Assembly (NCBI GenBank): GCA_032622095.1
Contig: CP136068.1
Coordinates: forward strand, 186,549,309 to 186,613,308
DNA from: Siphonodentalium dalli
Lineage: Eukaryota; Mollusca; Scaphopoda; Gadilida; Siphonodentaliidae
Length of the DNA stretch: 64,000 nucleotides
Reading direction: 5' to 3'
Within the stretch, counting starts at the first letter, position 1. Each line of letters opens with the position of its first letter. Of the stretch, positions 13,553 to 23,262 are shown in pieces. The notes beneath the pieces are model-generated. The model was not told the DNA's origin, made no database searches, and worked only from the letters and a program-made list of their open reading frames with translations. The translations under genes were made by a program, and so were the position numbers.

Positions 13553-13770
13553 CTAACAATATTTTATCATTTTTTTTAAATAAATGTTTCTTACAATTTT
13601 TAGGACATAAAATAAAAAACATCCATTATCCTGCAGGGAGCCCAACACATATATAGAAGCATATAGAAGAGTGTCGTCTGCTCATGTTTGTCTGGGGCTC
13701 TGTATGGGTGAAATTATAAAATTGTTAAAGAATGCAAGAAAAAATTATTAAAATTGTAAAAAATTGTTAG

Positions 13771-13839
13771 GCCAATGCATTCTCTTATATATACGAGGCG
13801 ACATATGGTCGACTCGCATATATAAGAGAATGCATTGGC
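13771..13839. repeat. Foldback hairpin H2
   Basis: GCCAATGCATTCTCTTATAT pairs with ATATAAGAGAATGCATTGGC. The centre is CGAGGCGACATATGGTCGAC with a CATATG core. It lies in the left arm of the composite foldback and mirrors H3. Confidence 0.9.
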
Positions 13840-14148
13840 ACAGGGTAAATAAATCCCGACTTACGACTGGATTTGATATGGCGGGTCACATGTGTGGCTT
13901 GACTCCAACGTCTGCCCATATACGGAATGCGTACTGTGCAGCATCTAAAAGCTTCTTCAAACACATGAAAACAGTAATACAAATAACCTACAAAGACAAT
14001 GCATTGTATGGTCGATTGATTGTGGTGTGTCGGAATGCGGGTTTGTCTGTATCGGCGGCATTCCGTATATGGGCAGACGTTGGAGTCAAGCCACACATGT
14101 GACCCGCCATATCAAATCCAGTCGTAAGTCGGGATTTATTTACCCTGT

Positions 14149-14216
14149 GCCAATGCATTATCTTATATATGCGAGTCGACCATATGTCGCCTCGTATATA
14201 TAAGAGAATGCATTGG
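14149..14216. repeat. Foldback hairpin H3
   Basis: Mirror of H2 in the right arm, with TGCATTATCTTATATATGCG on the left and ATATAAGAGAATGCATTGG on the right. One base in the left stem differs (TTATC for TTCTC). Confidence 0.9.
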
Positions 14217-14439
14217 TTGGCCTAACAATTTTTTACAATTTTAATAATTTTTTCTTGCATTCTTTAACAATTTTATAATTTCACCCATACAGAGCCCCAG
14301 ACAAACATGAGCAGACGACACTCTTCTATATGCTTCTATATATGTGTTGGGCTCCTTGCAGGATAATGGATGTTTTTTATTTTATGTCCTAAAAATTGTA
14401 ATAAACATTTATTTAAAAAAAATGATAAAACATTGTTAG

Positions 14440-14508
14440 GCCAATGCATTCTCTTATATATACGAGGCGACATATGGTCGACTCGCATATATAAGAGAAT
14501 GCATTGGC
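14440..14508. repeat. Foldback hairpin H4
   Basis: Nearly identical to H2 and the mirror of H1. After it, the CACAGGGTAAATAAATCCCG segment repeats the sequence that follows H2. Confidence 0.9.
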
Positions 14509-14726
14509 ACAGGGTAAATAAATCCCGACTTACGACTGGATTTGATATGGCGGGTCACATGTGTGGCTTGACTCCAACGTCTGCCCATATACGGAATGCC
14601 GCCGATACAGACAAACCCGCATTCCGACACACCACAATCAATCGACCATACAATGCATTGTCTTTGTAGGTTATTTGTATTACTGTTTTCATGTGTTTGA
14701 AGAAGCTTTTAGATGCTGCACAGTAC

Positions 14727-15249
14727 GCACAACACTGTCAAAAGTCAATTGCACACAAATGTCAAAAGTCAACTGTCTTGCGATGACACGAAAGTTATAC
14801 ATGTTTACTGAAATATTACGGTGAGGTTTTATATACATATTCCATACATTTGGAATAAGCAGTATATTTTCCAAATTCTTGTGTTTTATTCGATTCAGGG
14901 GGAGGTGAAACATTTATTTCCGACGAGGGGTGGGCGGGTATTCAAGAGGGCCCAAAAGCTATTTTTGCGCTGTTATACACAACTTTCCTCAATACTTTTA
15001 AACTATTTTTGCGCTGCTAAACACAAATTTCTTCAATACTTTTGAACTATTTTTGGCCTTAAAACTTAGAGATAATGTAATGTTAACATCAAAACTGACT
15101 TGAGACAGTCAGTAGAGATTGTTTCTTGGTGTACAATTAGTAAGTACCCGATAGTCAGTCTGTGTCATCCCGAACATAAAATGGGGGTTGGTGTCAAAAA
15201 ATGGTCGGATATAATTGATTAAACGAAACAACAACTGGGATCGAGCGGT
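14727..15249. other. Gene-free stretch with short direct repeats
   Basis: Holds two pairs of short direct repeats: GTCAAAAGTCAA at about 14737 and 14761, and CTATTTTTGCGCTG near 14958 and 15003. No exon is visible. It precedes the G tract and the membrane-protein exon. Confidence 0.45.
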
Positions 15250-15268
15250 GGGGGGGGGGGGGGGGGGG
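15250..15268 (+). repeat. Poly-G tract (19 G)
   Basis: An uninterrupted run of 19 G about 115 bp upstream of a splice acceptor. It could form a G-quadruplex on this strand. The exact length is prone to sequencing error. Confidence 0.8.
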
Positions 15269-15382
15269 TGGCCACACAAAGACAAACATAAAAAAAGTAT
15301 CATAAGCATCTGAAATATTTTGTCCGACACCCCCTGGTTCGATAAGTATATATTACATTGTGGTATTGTTGTATTTTTTCAG

Positions 15383-15738
15383 ATCACATATATTTTATAC
15401 GTTGTCGCTGTGTGAGTCGGTGGCCGAATGAATCAACTTTGACACAACAAATGCGATCAATCATTGAAGACATCAAATTAATCAAAAATCAAACCAGTCA
15501 ATGGAGGAACAAACATAACAGCGCGATGGAGAATAAAACCTCACCCCTTGTTATCGGAATCGTAGCAACGACACTGTTATGTTTGGCTTCAATCACCATC
15601 ATTCTCGCGGACATTCTGAGATATTTTGGGTGTCATTCTTCAAATACCCCAGCCGCCAATGGTACTGATTCTCTAACAACACATACCCGAGAAGCTGAGG
15701 GTACCGATTCAATACCAACACATACCAAAGATTCCTAG
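15383..15738 (+). CDS. Last exon of a single-pass membrane protein
   Basis: The exon follows a good acceptor (GTATTTTTTCAG ending at 15382) and reads in phase 1 to a TAG at 15736-15738, about 118 codons. Order seen: a Cys-rich end (RCRCVSRWPNES), a polar amphipathic stretch (TQQMRSIIEDIKLIKNQ), a Lys/Asn/Ser linker, one hydrophobic helix (PLVIGIVATTLLCLASITII) and a short tail with two copies of a 13-residue GTDS...T-H-T unit. This resembles the C-terminal exon of large extracellular protein families common in molluscs, with a Cys-x-Cys end, Lys-rich linker, TM helix and short tail. That match is from memory. The ligand or function is unknown. The ectodomain exons are not visible upstream. 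The ATG at 15358 is intronic and not the real start. A type I topology is inferred. Confidence 0.6.
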
Positions 15739-15744
15739 GATATC

Positions 15745-15944
15745 GTTAAGCCATTATGAGATGTTTCGGCTATCATTATTCTATACCAGCACATACCCGA
15801 GACGCTGAGGGTACTGATTCTGTAACAGCACACAACCGAGACGCTGATGGTACTGATTCTATAACAGCACACAACCGAGACGCCTATGGTACCGATGAGC
15901 AAGTTGCTGTGGATAGCAGCAACAACACCCATGTACGGGGTTAG
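15745..15944 (+). pseudogene. Duplicated cytoplasmic-tail segment after the stop
   Basis: Just after the stop of the preceding exon lies a second copy of its 3' end. ATGAGATGTTTCGGCTATCA parallels CTGAGATATTTTGGGTGTCA about 142 bp upstream (MRCFGYH versus LRYFGCH). It continues with further 39-bp units encoding GTDSVTAHNRDAD-like repeats. It is in a different frame from the exon and is cut off by the first TAG, so it is probably 3' UTR today. It could be an alternative tail if a splice acceptor exists near 15750, which I did not find convincingly. Confidence 0.6.
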
Positions 15945-16490
15945 ACAACATATCTGGTGTGGACAATTCATACCTATAAGTCCATTTTTATGTTGTGGTG
16001 GTTTGGTGGTGCATGTTATGTTGACGACGTTTATGTTCAATGTATCTACTGAGCGACGAGGTTTGCCATAGCAACGCCTCACAGTACAAAACGTAAACTA
16101 CCAGTCAGAATAAGTGGTATGTAAGCACGCCGCTTCTGATATTTCGCGCTTAATATTGCAATATATCGCGCTAAATGTTTTGATATCTTAGGCTTCATAT
16201 TTCATCATCACGAAGGAGTTTAATTCGTTTTCTCCTTATTATATACATTTATTAATTAGATATGACATTTTTGTCCCGAACGGCATGTTATCGAACTATG
16301 TGTTTTTCGCTTCAATTTGCATATAAACCGAGTAATATAATGTTACGACATCACCTATCCGAGTAGTATGGTTTTACGACATCCGTAAATCTACTGACAG
16401 CTAAATGTTTACATCGATTTTTGTGATGTAATTCATTTTAATGAGATGTCAGTTACTAAGAGGAGATATAGTTAATAAATAGGGTAGTAC
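15945..16490. other. Likely 3' UTR and flank
   Basis: No coding sequence seen. An AATAAA at 16474-16479 could serve as a distal poly(A) signal for the membrane-protein gene but lies about 740 bp after the stop. Short imperfect repeats (GTATTACGACATCAC-like) occur near 16340 and 16725. Confidence 0.35.
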
Positions 16491-16616
16491 TTGGTTCGTT
16501 TGATATTATAGGCCTGCTATCTGCCCTCGGTAAACTCATATCAGCCTTCCACTTTCGGTCTCAGACTGATATGAGGTTACCTCCGGTTGATATCGGGCCT
16601 AATATCAAACAAACAA
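16491..16616. repeat. Imperfect palindrome, about 126 bp
   Basis: Outer arms GTTTGATATTATAGGCC and GGCCTAATATCAAAC pair, as do inner arms CTCATATCAG and CTGATATGAG. The short centre lies near 16553. It is typical of a small foldback or MITE-type element. No target duplication is clear. Confidence 0.75.
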
Positions 16617-16808
16617 AGTGATAGCATCCAATTATTAATTAAATATGTTGGTTTTTCCCCAGAGCGGCCTGTTATCGAAATATGTTAATGCCGCTTCAAT
16701 TTGTCATTAACCCGCGTAATATCATATTACGACATCACCAGTCCAAGTAATGTCATTTTACGGCATCACAAATCAAAGTACATGTAATACGGTTTTAGGA
16801 CATACCTT

Positions 16809-16985
16809 AAATATATAAGGATTAACTGTCATGTGGACTGTTTTTATGGAGATGTAACCGTGAGGTAAGTGGACATAACTTGTGTAAAACCCGAAGGGTT
16901 TTAAATACAAGTTATGACCACTTACCTCACGGTCACATCGCCATAATAATAGTCCACATGACAGTTAATCCTTATATTTATATAC
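16809..16985. repeat. Near-perfect palindrome, about 177 bp
   Basis: AAGGATTAACTGTCATGTGG pairs with CCACATGACAGTTAATCCTT, and GTGAGGTAAGTGG with CCACTTACCTCAC. The tip AAAACCCGAAGGGTTTT leaves almost no loop. The arms are about 84 bp. This is a foldback element with no coding capacity. Confidence 0.9.
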
Positions 16986-17624
16986 ATTTAGCGAAAAAGC
17001 CACTTTTGTAAATGTATTTAAATCGAAAAGTGTATCGTGACAAAAACAGCCCAAAATACCCAAATAGCACCCATGGCAAAAGTTAATAGGAACAATTTCT
17101 CTTCATATTGAAACCCGATGATGTATTAAGTCAATCCTGCGCGAGTCCAAATGCGCCCAAAACATTACGCGTTCGTCTTTCCAAACCCAATGACGTATCG
17201 ATGGTGTTATGAGCTTGGTGTTATGAGGCGTTGCGCATTCACCGAGAAATAACTGCAACTAGCCACGTGGGCGCCGACCAATCAGAATGCTGGATTTAGT
17301 GATGACAACACTTATTATGTAAATATACATCAATGATAACTAACGTGTATATATCGCTGTGTGTGACGTCACCCATATGAAAGAGTTGTCAGTTATGGTC
17401 GAGTGATGCTGTATTCAGTGCGACCGTCACCAACATCCTTAATTGGCTTAAACCAAAACATTTGTCCGCGAAGACACACTGCCTGAATACCGTTGGTCGC
17501 TCATTCGGTACAAATATATTTAATGGAAAATGTAATGTGTGTCTCTTTCAGATCTCATGTGCTTATCCGTGTGTAATACAGTTCACGGATAATAGTAGAG
17601 CGTACCCACGCAGGAATGATTGCA
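16986..17624. other. Gene-free stretch
   Basis: No exon recognised. It contains GGTGTTATGAG in direct repeat near 17193 and 17217, and AT-rich sequence. The 73-codon open frame starting at 17462 runs into the dispersed repeat that follows and has no recognisable motif. Confidence 0.4.
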
Positions 17625-17790
17625 CATTCTTGACACATCTGCACATAATTAAACAGAGTGGGGATATATTTCGTCTCACATAAGTACCCCCGTGCGTAAA
17701 GATCGAATTTTTGCCATATACTGGCAGGATATTTCCATATCCGTAATCGTATTCGTGATTTTGCGAAAGGTCTCTAATGTAAACCGTAAA
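17625..17790 (+). repeat. Dispersed repeat R17, copy 1
   Basis: TTGACACATCTGCACATAAT, a GTCTCACATAA block and ATATTTCCATATCCGTAATC ending in GATTTTGCGAAAGGTCTC reappear in inverted orientation at 61925-62055. The terminal TTGCGAAAGGTCTC is also found, inverted, at the very end of the window. Element class unknown. Confidence 0.75.
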
Positions 17791-17943
17791 CGATACCGTT
17801 AGGTTATATACGTGTGAGTTGTTTTTGGCGACACATGCGGATTAACTCTTATACTACAGTTCAACTTGATGAAGTCAATGTTGGGCTATTGCAAGATGAA
17901 TGGGTGCATAGGTTTAATCCCCTTATGTTCTGGATTTAAAAAA

Positions 17944-18111
17944 TATATATCTAAACCCTATGTAGCAGATTGATTGTCTAAACCCTATGTAACAGATTTA
18001 ATATCTAAACCCTATGTAGCAGATTTAATATATAAACCATATGTAGCAGATTTAATATATAAACCGTATGTAGGAGATTTAATATCTAAACCCTATGTAG
18101 CAGATTATATT
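17944..18111 (+). repeat. 27-bp tandem repeat, about 6 units
   Basis: Unit of about 27 bp, CTAAACCCTATGTAGCAGAT plus TTAATAT. Because 27 is a multiple of three, one frame is open (SKPYVADLI repeated), but there is no start context, flanking coding sequence or domain, so I read it as non-coding. Confidence 0.85.
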
Positions 18112-18363
18112 AGTGTTGAGCGGGTTTATCGGCATACCGTCCTGTCTGCTCGAATATTCTTGTGTGAACCAGCCAAGAGCGGTAACTCTATAACATTTTT
18201 ATGACAGTGCGATATTCTTGATATTTTATCTCTTGTTCAAAACATTTTTGTAAACTGTATGCGTGTGTCCTTTTAGATTGTCGGTATGGCACAGGACAAG
18301 TAGTCGAACGGATTAGTTATTAGCATAGGTGTTTGCGTTGTTGTATAAGCTGTATACATAACT

Positions 18364-19561
18364 ACATGATACAGAACCTGATAACTGTTTTATCGTTATG
18401 AATTACGGTTAGACTGTATGTAACTTATCGTTATGAATTACGGTTAGACTGTATATAACATGGTATATGTTTGATCGTTATGAATTACTGTTAGACTGTA
18501 TATAACATGGTATCTGTGTGATCGTTATGAATTACGGTTAGCCTGTATATAACATGGTATCTCTTTGATCGTTATGAATTACGGTTAGACTGTATATAAC
18601 ATGGTTATTGGTTAATTGATCGTTATGAATTACGGTTAGACTGTGCGTTATGAATTACGGTTAGACTGTATATAACATGGTAACTGTGTGATCGTTATGA
18701 ATTACGGTTAGACTGTATATACCATGGTATATGTTTGATCGTTATGAATTACTGTTAGACTGTATATAACATGGTATCTGTTTAATCGTTATGAATTACG
18801 GTTAGGCTGTATATAACATGGTTATTGGTTAATTGATCGTTATGAATTACGGTTAGACTGTATATAACATGGTATCTGTTTGATCGTTATGAATTACGGT
18901 TAGACTGTATATAACATGGTTATTGGTTAATTGATCGTTATGAATTACGATTAGACTGTGCGTTATGAATTACGGTTAGACTGTATGTAACATGGTAACT
19001 GTGTGATCGTTATGAATTACGGTTAGACTGTATGTAACATATCGTTATGAATTACGGTTAGACTGTATATAACATGGTATATGTTTGATCGTTATGAATT
19101 ACTGTTAGACTGTATATAACATGGTATCTGTTTGATCGTTATGAATTATGGTTAGACTGTATATAACATGGTATATGTTTGATCGGTATGAATTACGGTT
19201 AGACTGTATATAACATGGTATATGATTGATCGGTATGAATTACGGTTAGACTGTATATAACTTGGTATATGTTTGATTGTTATGAATCACGGTCAGACTG
19301 TATATAACATGGTATCTGTTTGATCGGTATGAATTACGGTTAGACTGTATATAACATGGTATATGTTTGATCGGTATGAATTACGGTTAGACTGTATATA
19401 ACATGGTATATGTTTGATCGTTATGAATTACGGTTAGACTGTATATAACATGGTTGTATACTGTGTGATTGTTATGAATTACGGTTAGTCTGTATATAAC
19501 TTGGTATCTGTTTGATCGTTATGAATTACTGTTAGACTGTATATGACATGGTTGTATACTG
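18364..19561 (+). repeat. 47-bp tandem repeat array, about 25 units
   Basis: Consensus GATCGTTATGAATTACGGTT, then AGACTGTATATAACATGGTA, then TATGTTT. Units vary in length: some end after ACTGTGCG (short), others carry a TTATTGGTTAATT extension. The last recognisable unit ends near 19561. Confidence 0.93.
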
Positions 19562-20175
19562 TTAAAAATGCAACAATCTGACCGTAGTTGTTTACACAGC
19601 TGGCGATATAATACCGTATTTGGTAAAAAGCTAACAATGATACCGTTATGTATTACGGTCAAACCGTTGAGAATATGATTGTGTGCCGTAAAATAATCAG
19701 CAGTTTGGTCGTTACGAGGTATGGCATAATGTTGGCAACTCTGCTGCCGGTGTATAATTGCGTAAAATTTAAGTATAATTTTTACAGTGTTTTTTTTCCA
19801 TGGAGAGGAAGAGAGGACGACAAAACGTTCGAAGTATACAAACACAAAACGAGACTACCCCACGCTCTTTACACAAACGGTCTTCTTTTTTGTTGGTCAA
19901 ATTTATGCAACCTCATGATGCATATATCCTCTGTCATCTTGTTTGAGTTCACATATAGACTGTAAATGGGAGTGTGGACATTGTAAGTTGTTAATACTTG
20001 CACCCTTATGATGTTGTAATTGAATTTGTAATAAAATATTTACAAAGTAAAGTATTGTCAATAATATTTTGGTAACTGTATGATTGTTGCTATGCTATGC
20101 TGCATGTTCCATGCTGATCAAAGATTATTTAACCCTTCCATGACCAGAGCCTCCTGATTTTTTCAAAAACCCTAT
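19562..20175. other. Gene-free stretch
   Basis: AT-rich sequence with no motif-bearing frame. A 105-codon open frame at 19648-19965 overlaps a similar frame on the other strand, has no recognisable domain and is left unannotated. AATAAAATATTTACAAAG near 20030 resembles an end of a degraded retrosequence. Confidence 0.4.
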
Positions 20176-20331
20176 GCAAATGCATTATGTTATATGTGCG
20201 AGTCTCCCGTATATAAGAGAATCCATTGACCTAACACTATTTACCTGGATCTTGTAAACCAATGCATTTTCTGACATGTATATATGCGAGTCTCCCAACT
20301 GGACCCTCGCACATATAAGAGAATTCATTGG
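20176..20331 (+). mobile_element. Dual-hairpin foldback element, copy at 20.2 kb
   Basis: Two hairpins (20176-20229 and 20259-20331) are joined by a spacer CCTAACACTATTTACCTGG...TTGTAAACC. Each hairpin pairs CAATGCATT(C)TC-like sequence with AGAGAAT(T/C)CATTG around GCGAGTCTCCC. The same hairpin-spacer-hairpin plan recurs at 31.3 kb (reverse) and 32.7 kb. No coding capacity. Confidence 0.85.
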
Positions 20332-20389
20332 ACAAACAATATTTACCTTGACATTTACTGAGATTTTGTCATTTCTGAGTAATCAGTTG

Positions 20390-21465
20390 GTTTCTTGCTT
20401 TGATTCAGTGCTACTCTTGATCACGAAATACTGTTGAAGCGATTGGAAATTTCTTTTGGGATATCTGACAGCGCTCAAGTGGTTCGGTTAATATCTCTCT
20501 AATCGTGTTCAGAGGATTCAAATAGGCAGTGCGTTTTCCAAAACCTTTCATCTGCAATATGGAGTCCCTCGGGGATATGTCCTGAGGCCTGTCTTGTACT
20601 TAATCTACATCAAACCACTTGGTGAGATCATCAGGAGACAAAGTGTCTATGCGCACATGTATGCTGATGATACTCAGCTTTACATTTCTGGTGATAACCC
20701 CTATTTTCTTTTCACTGTAATGGAAAACTGCATCGGTTCTGTGAAATCGTGGATGTTGGCTAATAAACTAAAACTAAATAGTGACAAAACTGAAGTAATG
20801 TGGGTGTCTAAGCCGTCATACATAGAAAATGTGGGCATATATGTTATGACTATTGATGGTAACCAAGTTTATTTCTCAGATAGCGCGAAGAACCTTGGTG
20901 TATTTTTGGATATATCACTCTCTATGACATCACATATTAGCCAGATATGCAAGGCAATATACATTGAACTTAGAAAACTGGGTCAAATGAGGAAATACAT
21001 AAACACTGAGTCAGCTAAAAAAAACTTGCTTCATCTCTGATTCTCAGTCGACTTGACTATTGCAACTCTCTTTTGACTGGTATACCATCTATCCAAATTA
21101 CCAGGCTTCAGCGTCTGCAACACACTGCTGCAAGGATAGTTCTGTGTCGTAAAAAGATCTGAGGACGTAGATGAAATGTTGCAAGAATTTCATTGGCTAC
21201 CTGTGGCAGATATGATTATTTATAAACTTGTTACATATGCATATCAAGCAATCCATGACTCAAAAGCTCTTCCAGCATACTTCAGTCACCATCTCTTGAC
21301 GACTTTAAAACGTCATTGAAAACTTACTTGTTTGCGCGGCGTTTCAGAAAATGACTTTGATATTGTGTATATTTATATCTCATGTTTATGTTTATGTCAA
21401 GCGCTTAGGGCCCGCTTATTGGGGATAAGCGCTATACAAATATTATTATTATTATTACTTTTATT
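20390..21465 (+). mobile_element. L2/CR1-like LINE fragment, reverse transcriptase
   Basis: A 5'-truncated non-LTR retrotransposon. In broken frames it shows the RT core: an LDHEILLKRLEISFG-like stretch near 20410, YGVPRGYVLRPVLY near 20555 (family GVPQGSVLGP; note GY for GS), then in the open frame 20594-21040 the catalytic YADDTQLY motif with both aspartates, and NSDKTEVMW, KNLGVFLD. After a frameshift in an A-run near 21020 the family [15 protein letters not shown] follows, and LKTYLFARRF near 21310. The 3' end has the hairpin-like AGCGCTTAGGGC...GATAAGCGCT and an (ATT)n tail at about 21443-21465, as in L2-clade elements. It would copy RNA into DNA at a target site; this copy is dead (frameshifts, no endonuclease). 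Confidence 0.9.
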
Positions 21466-21474
21466 ATGCCTGTT

Positions 21475-22355
21475 GCTCATGGTATAGTGCAATAACTACA
21501 ACAACCAAAGGGAAATTGCAGAAATCTCAGAATATATTGTTTAGATTTTGTCTTGGGCTGCATAACCGAGCAACTGTGGGGTACAAGGAACATCTAAAAC
21601 GAATATGTTAACTGTTGAACATCGGGTTAACCAAAGAAAGCTGTTGCAAATGAAGAAGATTGTGGACCCAAAGGCTCCAAAATATATCTCTGAACACTTT
21701 ACCAGAGTTAGCTCTTACTATAGCTATGAATTAAGATCAGGGCAACAACAAATCACAATCCCTCATGTAGGTCCTTGTGGAAATATGTGCCTCATGTAAC
21801 TCTAGTGGAAAATATGTGCCGTTCAGCTCACTGCGACCTATCGTGACTTTAATTTCAAATGACCTTTTACATCTCATTGGTTAACTATAGCATAATATAT
21901 TTTAAAACCAGTAGTTCGTGATGGTAGGAAGCGTACGGGTGTGTTCCGGTCTCTCGTGTGGCCTGAATCCATTGGGGACCATAATGGAAATAAATTGTCT
22001 TAGGACTTTTTTCTTTGGCTATTCCCAATGGTTTTTGGTCACCTGTTAGTGCCGGACAACTCCTTTACAGGCTCATACCCTATATAAACGCCATACTCAT
22101 GATGGGAATTGGTCAGCTACGGTGGTGGTGATGTACCACATGGTACAACACATCCTTCAGTAGATGACCAATGTCCAGTAATAACTCAAATAATTTGATA
22201 TTCTAATTTCGATATCTTTACAATCTGTGTTAATCTGTCACTTGTCACATGTATATAACATATATACCATGTATTCCTGCTTTTATCTATACATGTCCTA
22301 CACAAATGTGTGTCTTAAAGACCATTAAAACGTATCTTATCTTATCTTATCTTAT
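21475..22355 (+). mobile_element. Second LINE fragment, RT C-terminus and 3' UTR
   Basis: Immediately after the first LINE lies another truncated non-LTR element in the same orientation. It encodes a typical RT C-terminal tail: FRFCLGLHNRATVGYKEHLK then MLTVEHRVNQRKLLQMKKIV and PKYISEHFTRVSSYYSYELR (open frame 21605-21799 plus its 5' extension). About 550 bp of non-coding sequence follows, ending in AAACG and a (TATCT)n-type tail at about 22330-22352, which marks a different 3' terminus from the (ATT)n element. Not functional: RT core and endonuclease missing. Confidence 0.8.
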
Positions 22356-22999
22356 GGTTCCAATTTTATTTCCCATAGAGTTCTATACCGGGTTTCAAGT
22401 TGAAAAGAAAAAAAAACAAATGTTTATTCTCGTATGAATACAGAGTAACACTTCGACACTGATCTGATCTGGATGTATTTAATAATGCGTTAAAGGGGCC
22501 CAATGCATTCGCAATTGGTACATTATAAATGTGTCTAGGACCATGATTATCATGAAGAATAATTTAGTGATAATTTAGATAATTATACATTTTGAAACAA
22601 TTATCTTTAAACTGTTAAGCAAACATCGCCAATGGCAATTGTGACTAAAATATTACATCAAAATATGTGTTCCAATGCTTTGATCATTTTAATTGGACTC
22701 TCGTGTTGTATTCATTGTTAGTGCAATGAGAAATATTAACATTGCTGTAACAGTTGGTATTTAGGTAACAATGGTTTCAACATGAAACTTCTTGTTATTG
22801 GATGCTTACAGACAAATGCAAATGACAACATAGTGTTTTTATTGTTCTCACGTTCTTCGCGACAATACCGACATTATTTTATATGTACCAAGTGTGAAGA
22901 AATTGCTTGCATGCTTTTGATATGAAACAGATAAAATAAAATCATTTGTTTCACTTGAGCATAAAAGTAAGACTCAATGACATAATATGATTTATACAA
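22356..22999. other. Gene-free stretch
   Basis: Unique-looking AT-rich sequence between the LINE tail and the 54-bp array. No exon or repeat recognised. Confidence 0.45.
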
Positions 23000-23262
23000 A
23001 AATAAGGGGGTGATTTCACGTAATAGATAGCCCTTTACACCGATTAGAGTAGTAAATAAGAGGATGATTTTACGTAATAGATAGCCCTTTACACCGATTG
23101 GAGTAGTAAATAAGAGAGTGATTTTTCGTAATAGATAGCCCTTTACACCGATTGGAGTAGTAAATAAGAGGGTGATTTTACGTAATAGATAGCCGTTTAC
23201 ACCGATTGGAGTAGTAAATAAGAGGGTGATTTTACGTAATAGATAGCCCTTTACACAACATT
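23000..23262 (+). repeat. 54-bp tandem repeat, about 4.8 units
   Basis: TGATTTTACGTAATAGATAG starts at 23011, 23065, 23119, 23173 and 23227, exactly 54 bp apart. Units end in GATTGGAGTAGTAAATAAGA. Few substitutions between units. Confidence 0.95.

Larger units (their letters stand above)
13471..14726. mobile_element. Composite foldback element complex
   Basis: Two long arms are reverse complements around a centre at 13994: positions p and 27988-p match from about 13471-13930 against 14058-14517, enclosing a 127-bp loop (13931-14057). Beyond the right arm the sequence continues with an inverted copy of that loop (14600-14726). The segments read hairpin, spacer, hairpin, X, loop, X', hairpin, spacer', hairpin, X, loop'. 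Four short hairpins (separate entries) punctuate it. There is no transposase; the open frames here mirror one another and are arm artefacts. I interpret it as a non-autonomous foldback or MITE cluster amplified by inversion-duplication. No target duplication was identified. Confidence 0.85.

Noticed and set aside
13764-14824. Several 87-112-codon frames in the foldback complex
   Set aside because: They are reverse complements or copies of each other generated by the inverted arms, with no domain or start context.
17974-18204. Repeat protein SKPYVADLI
   Set aside because: The frame is open only because the unit is 27 bp; no flanking coding sequence or splice signals.
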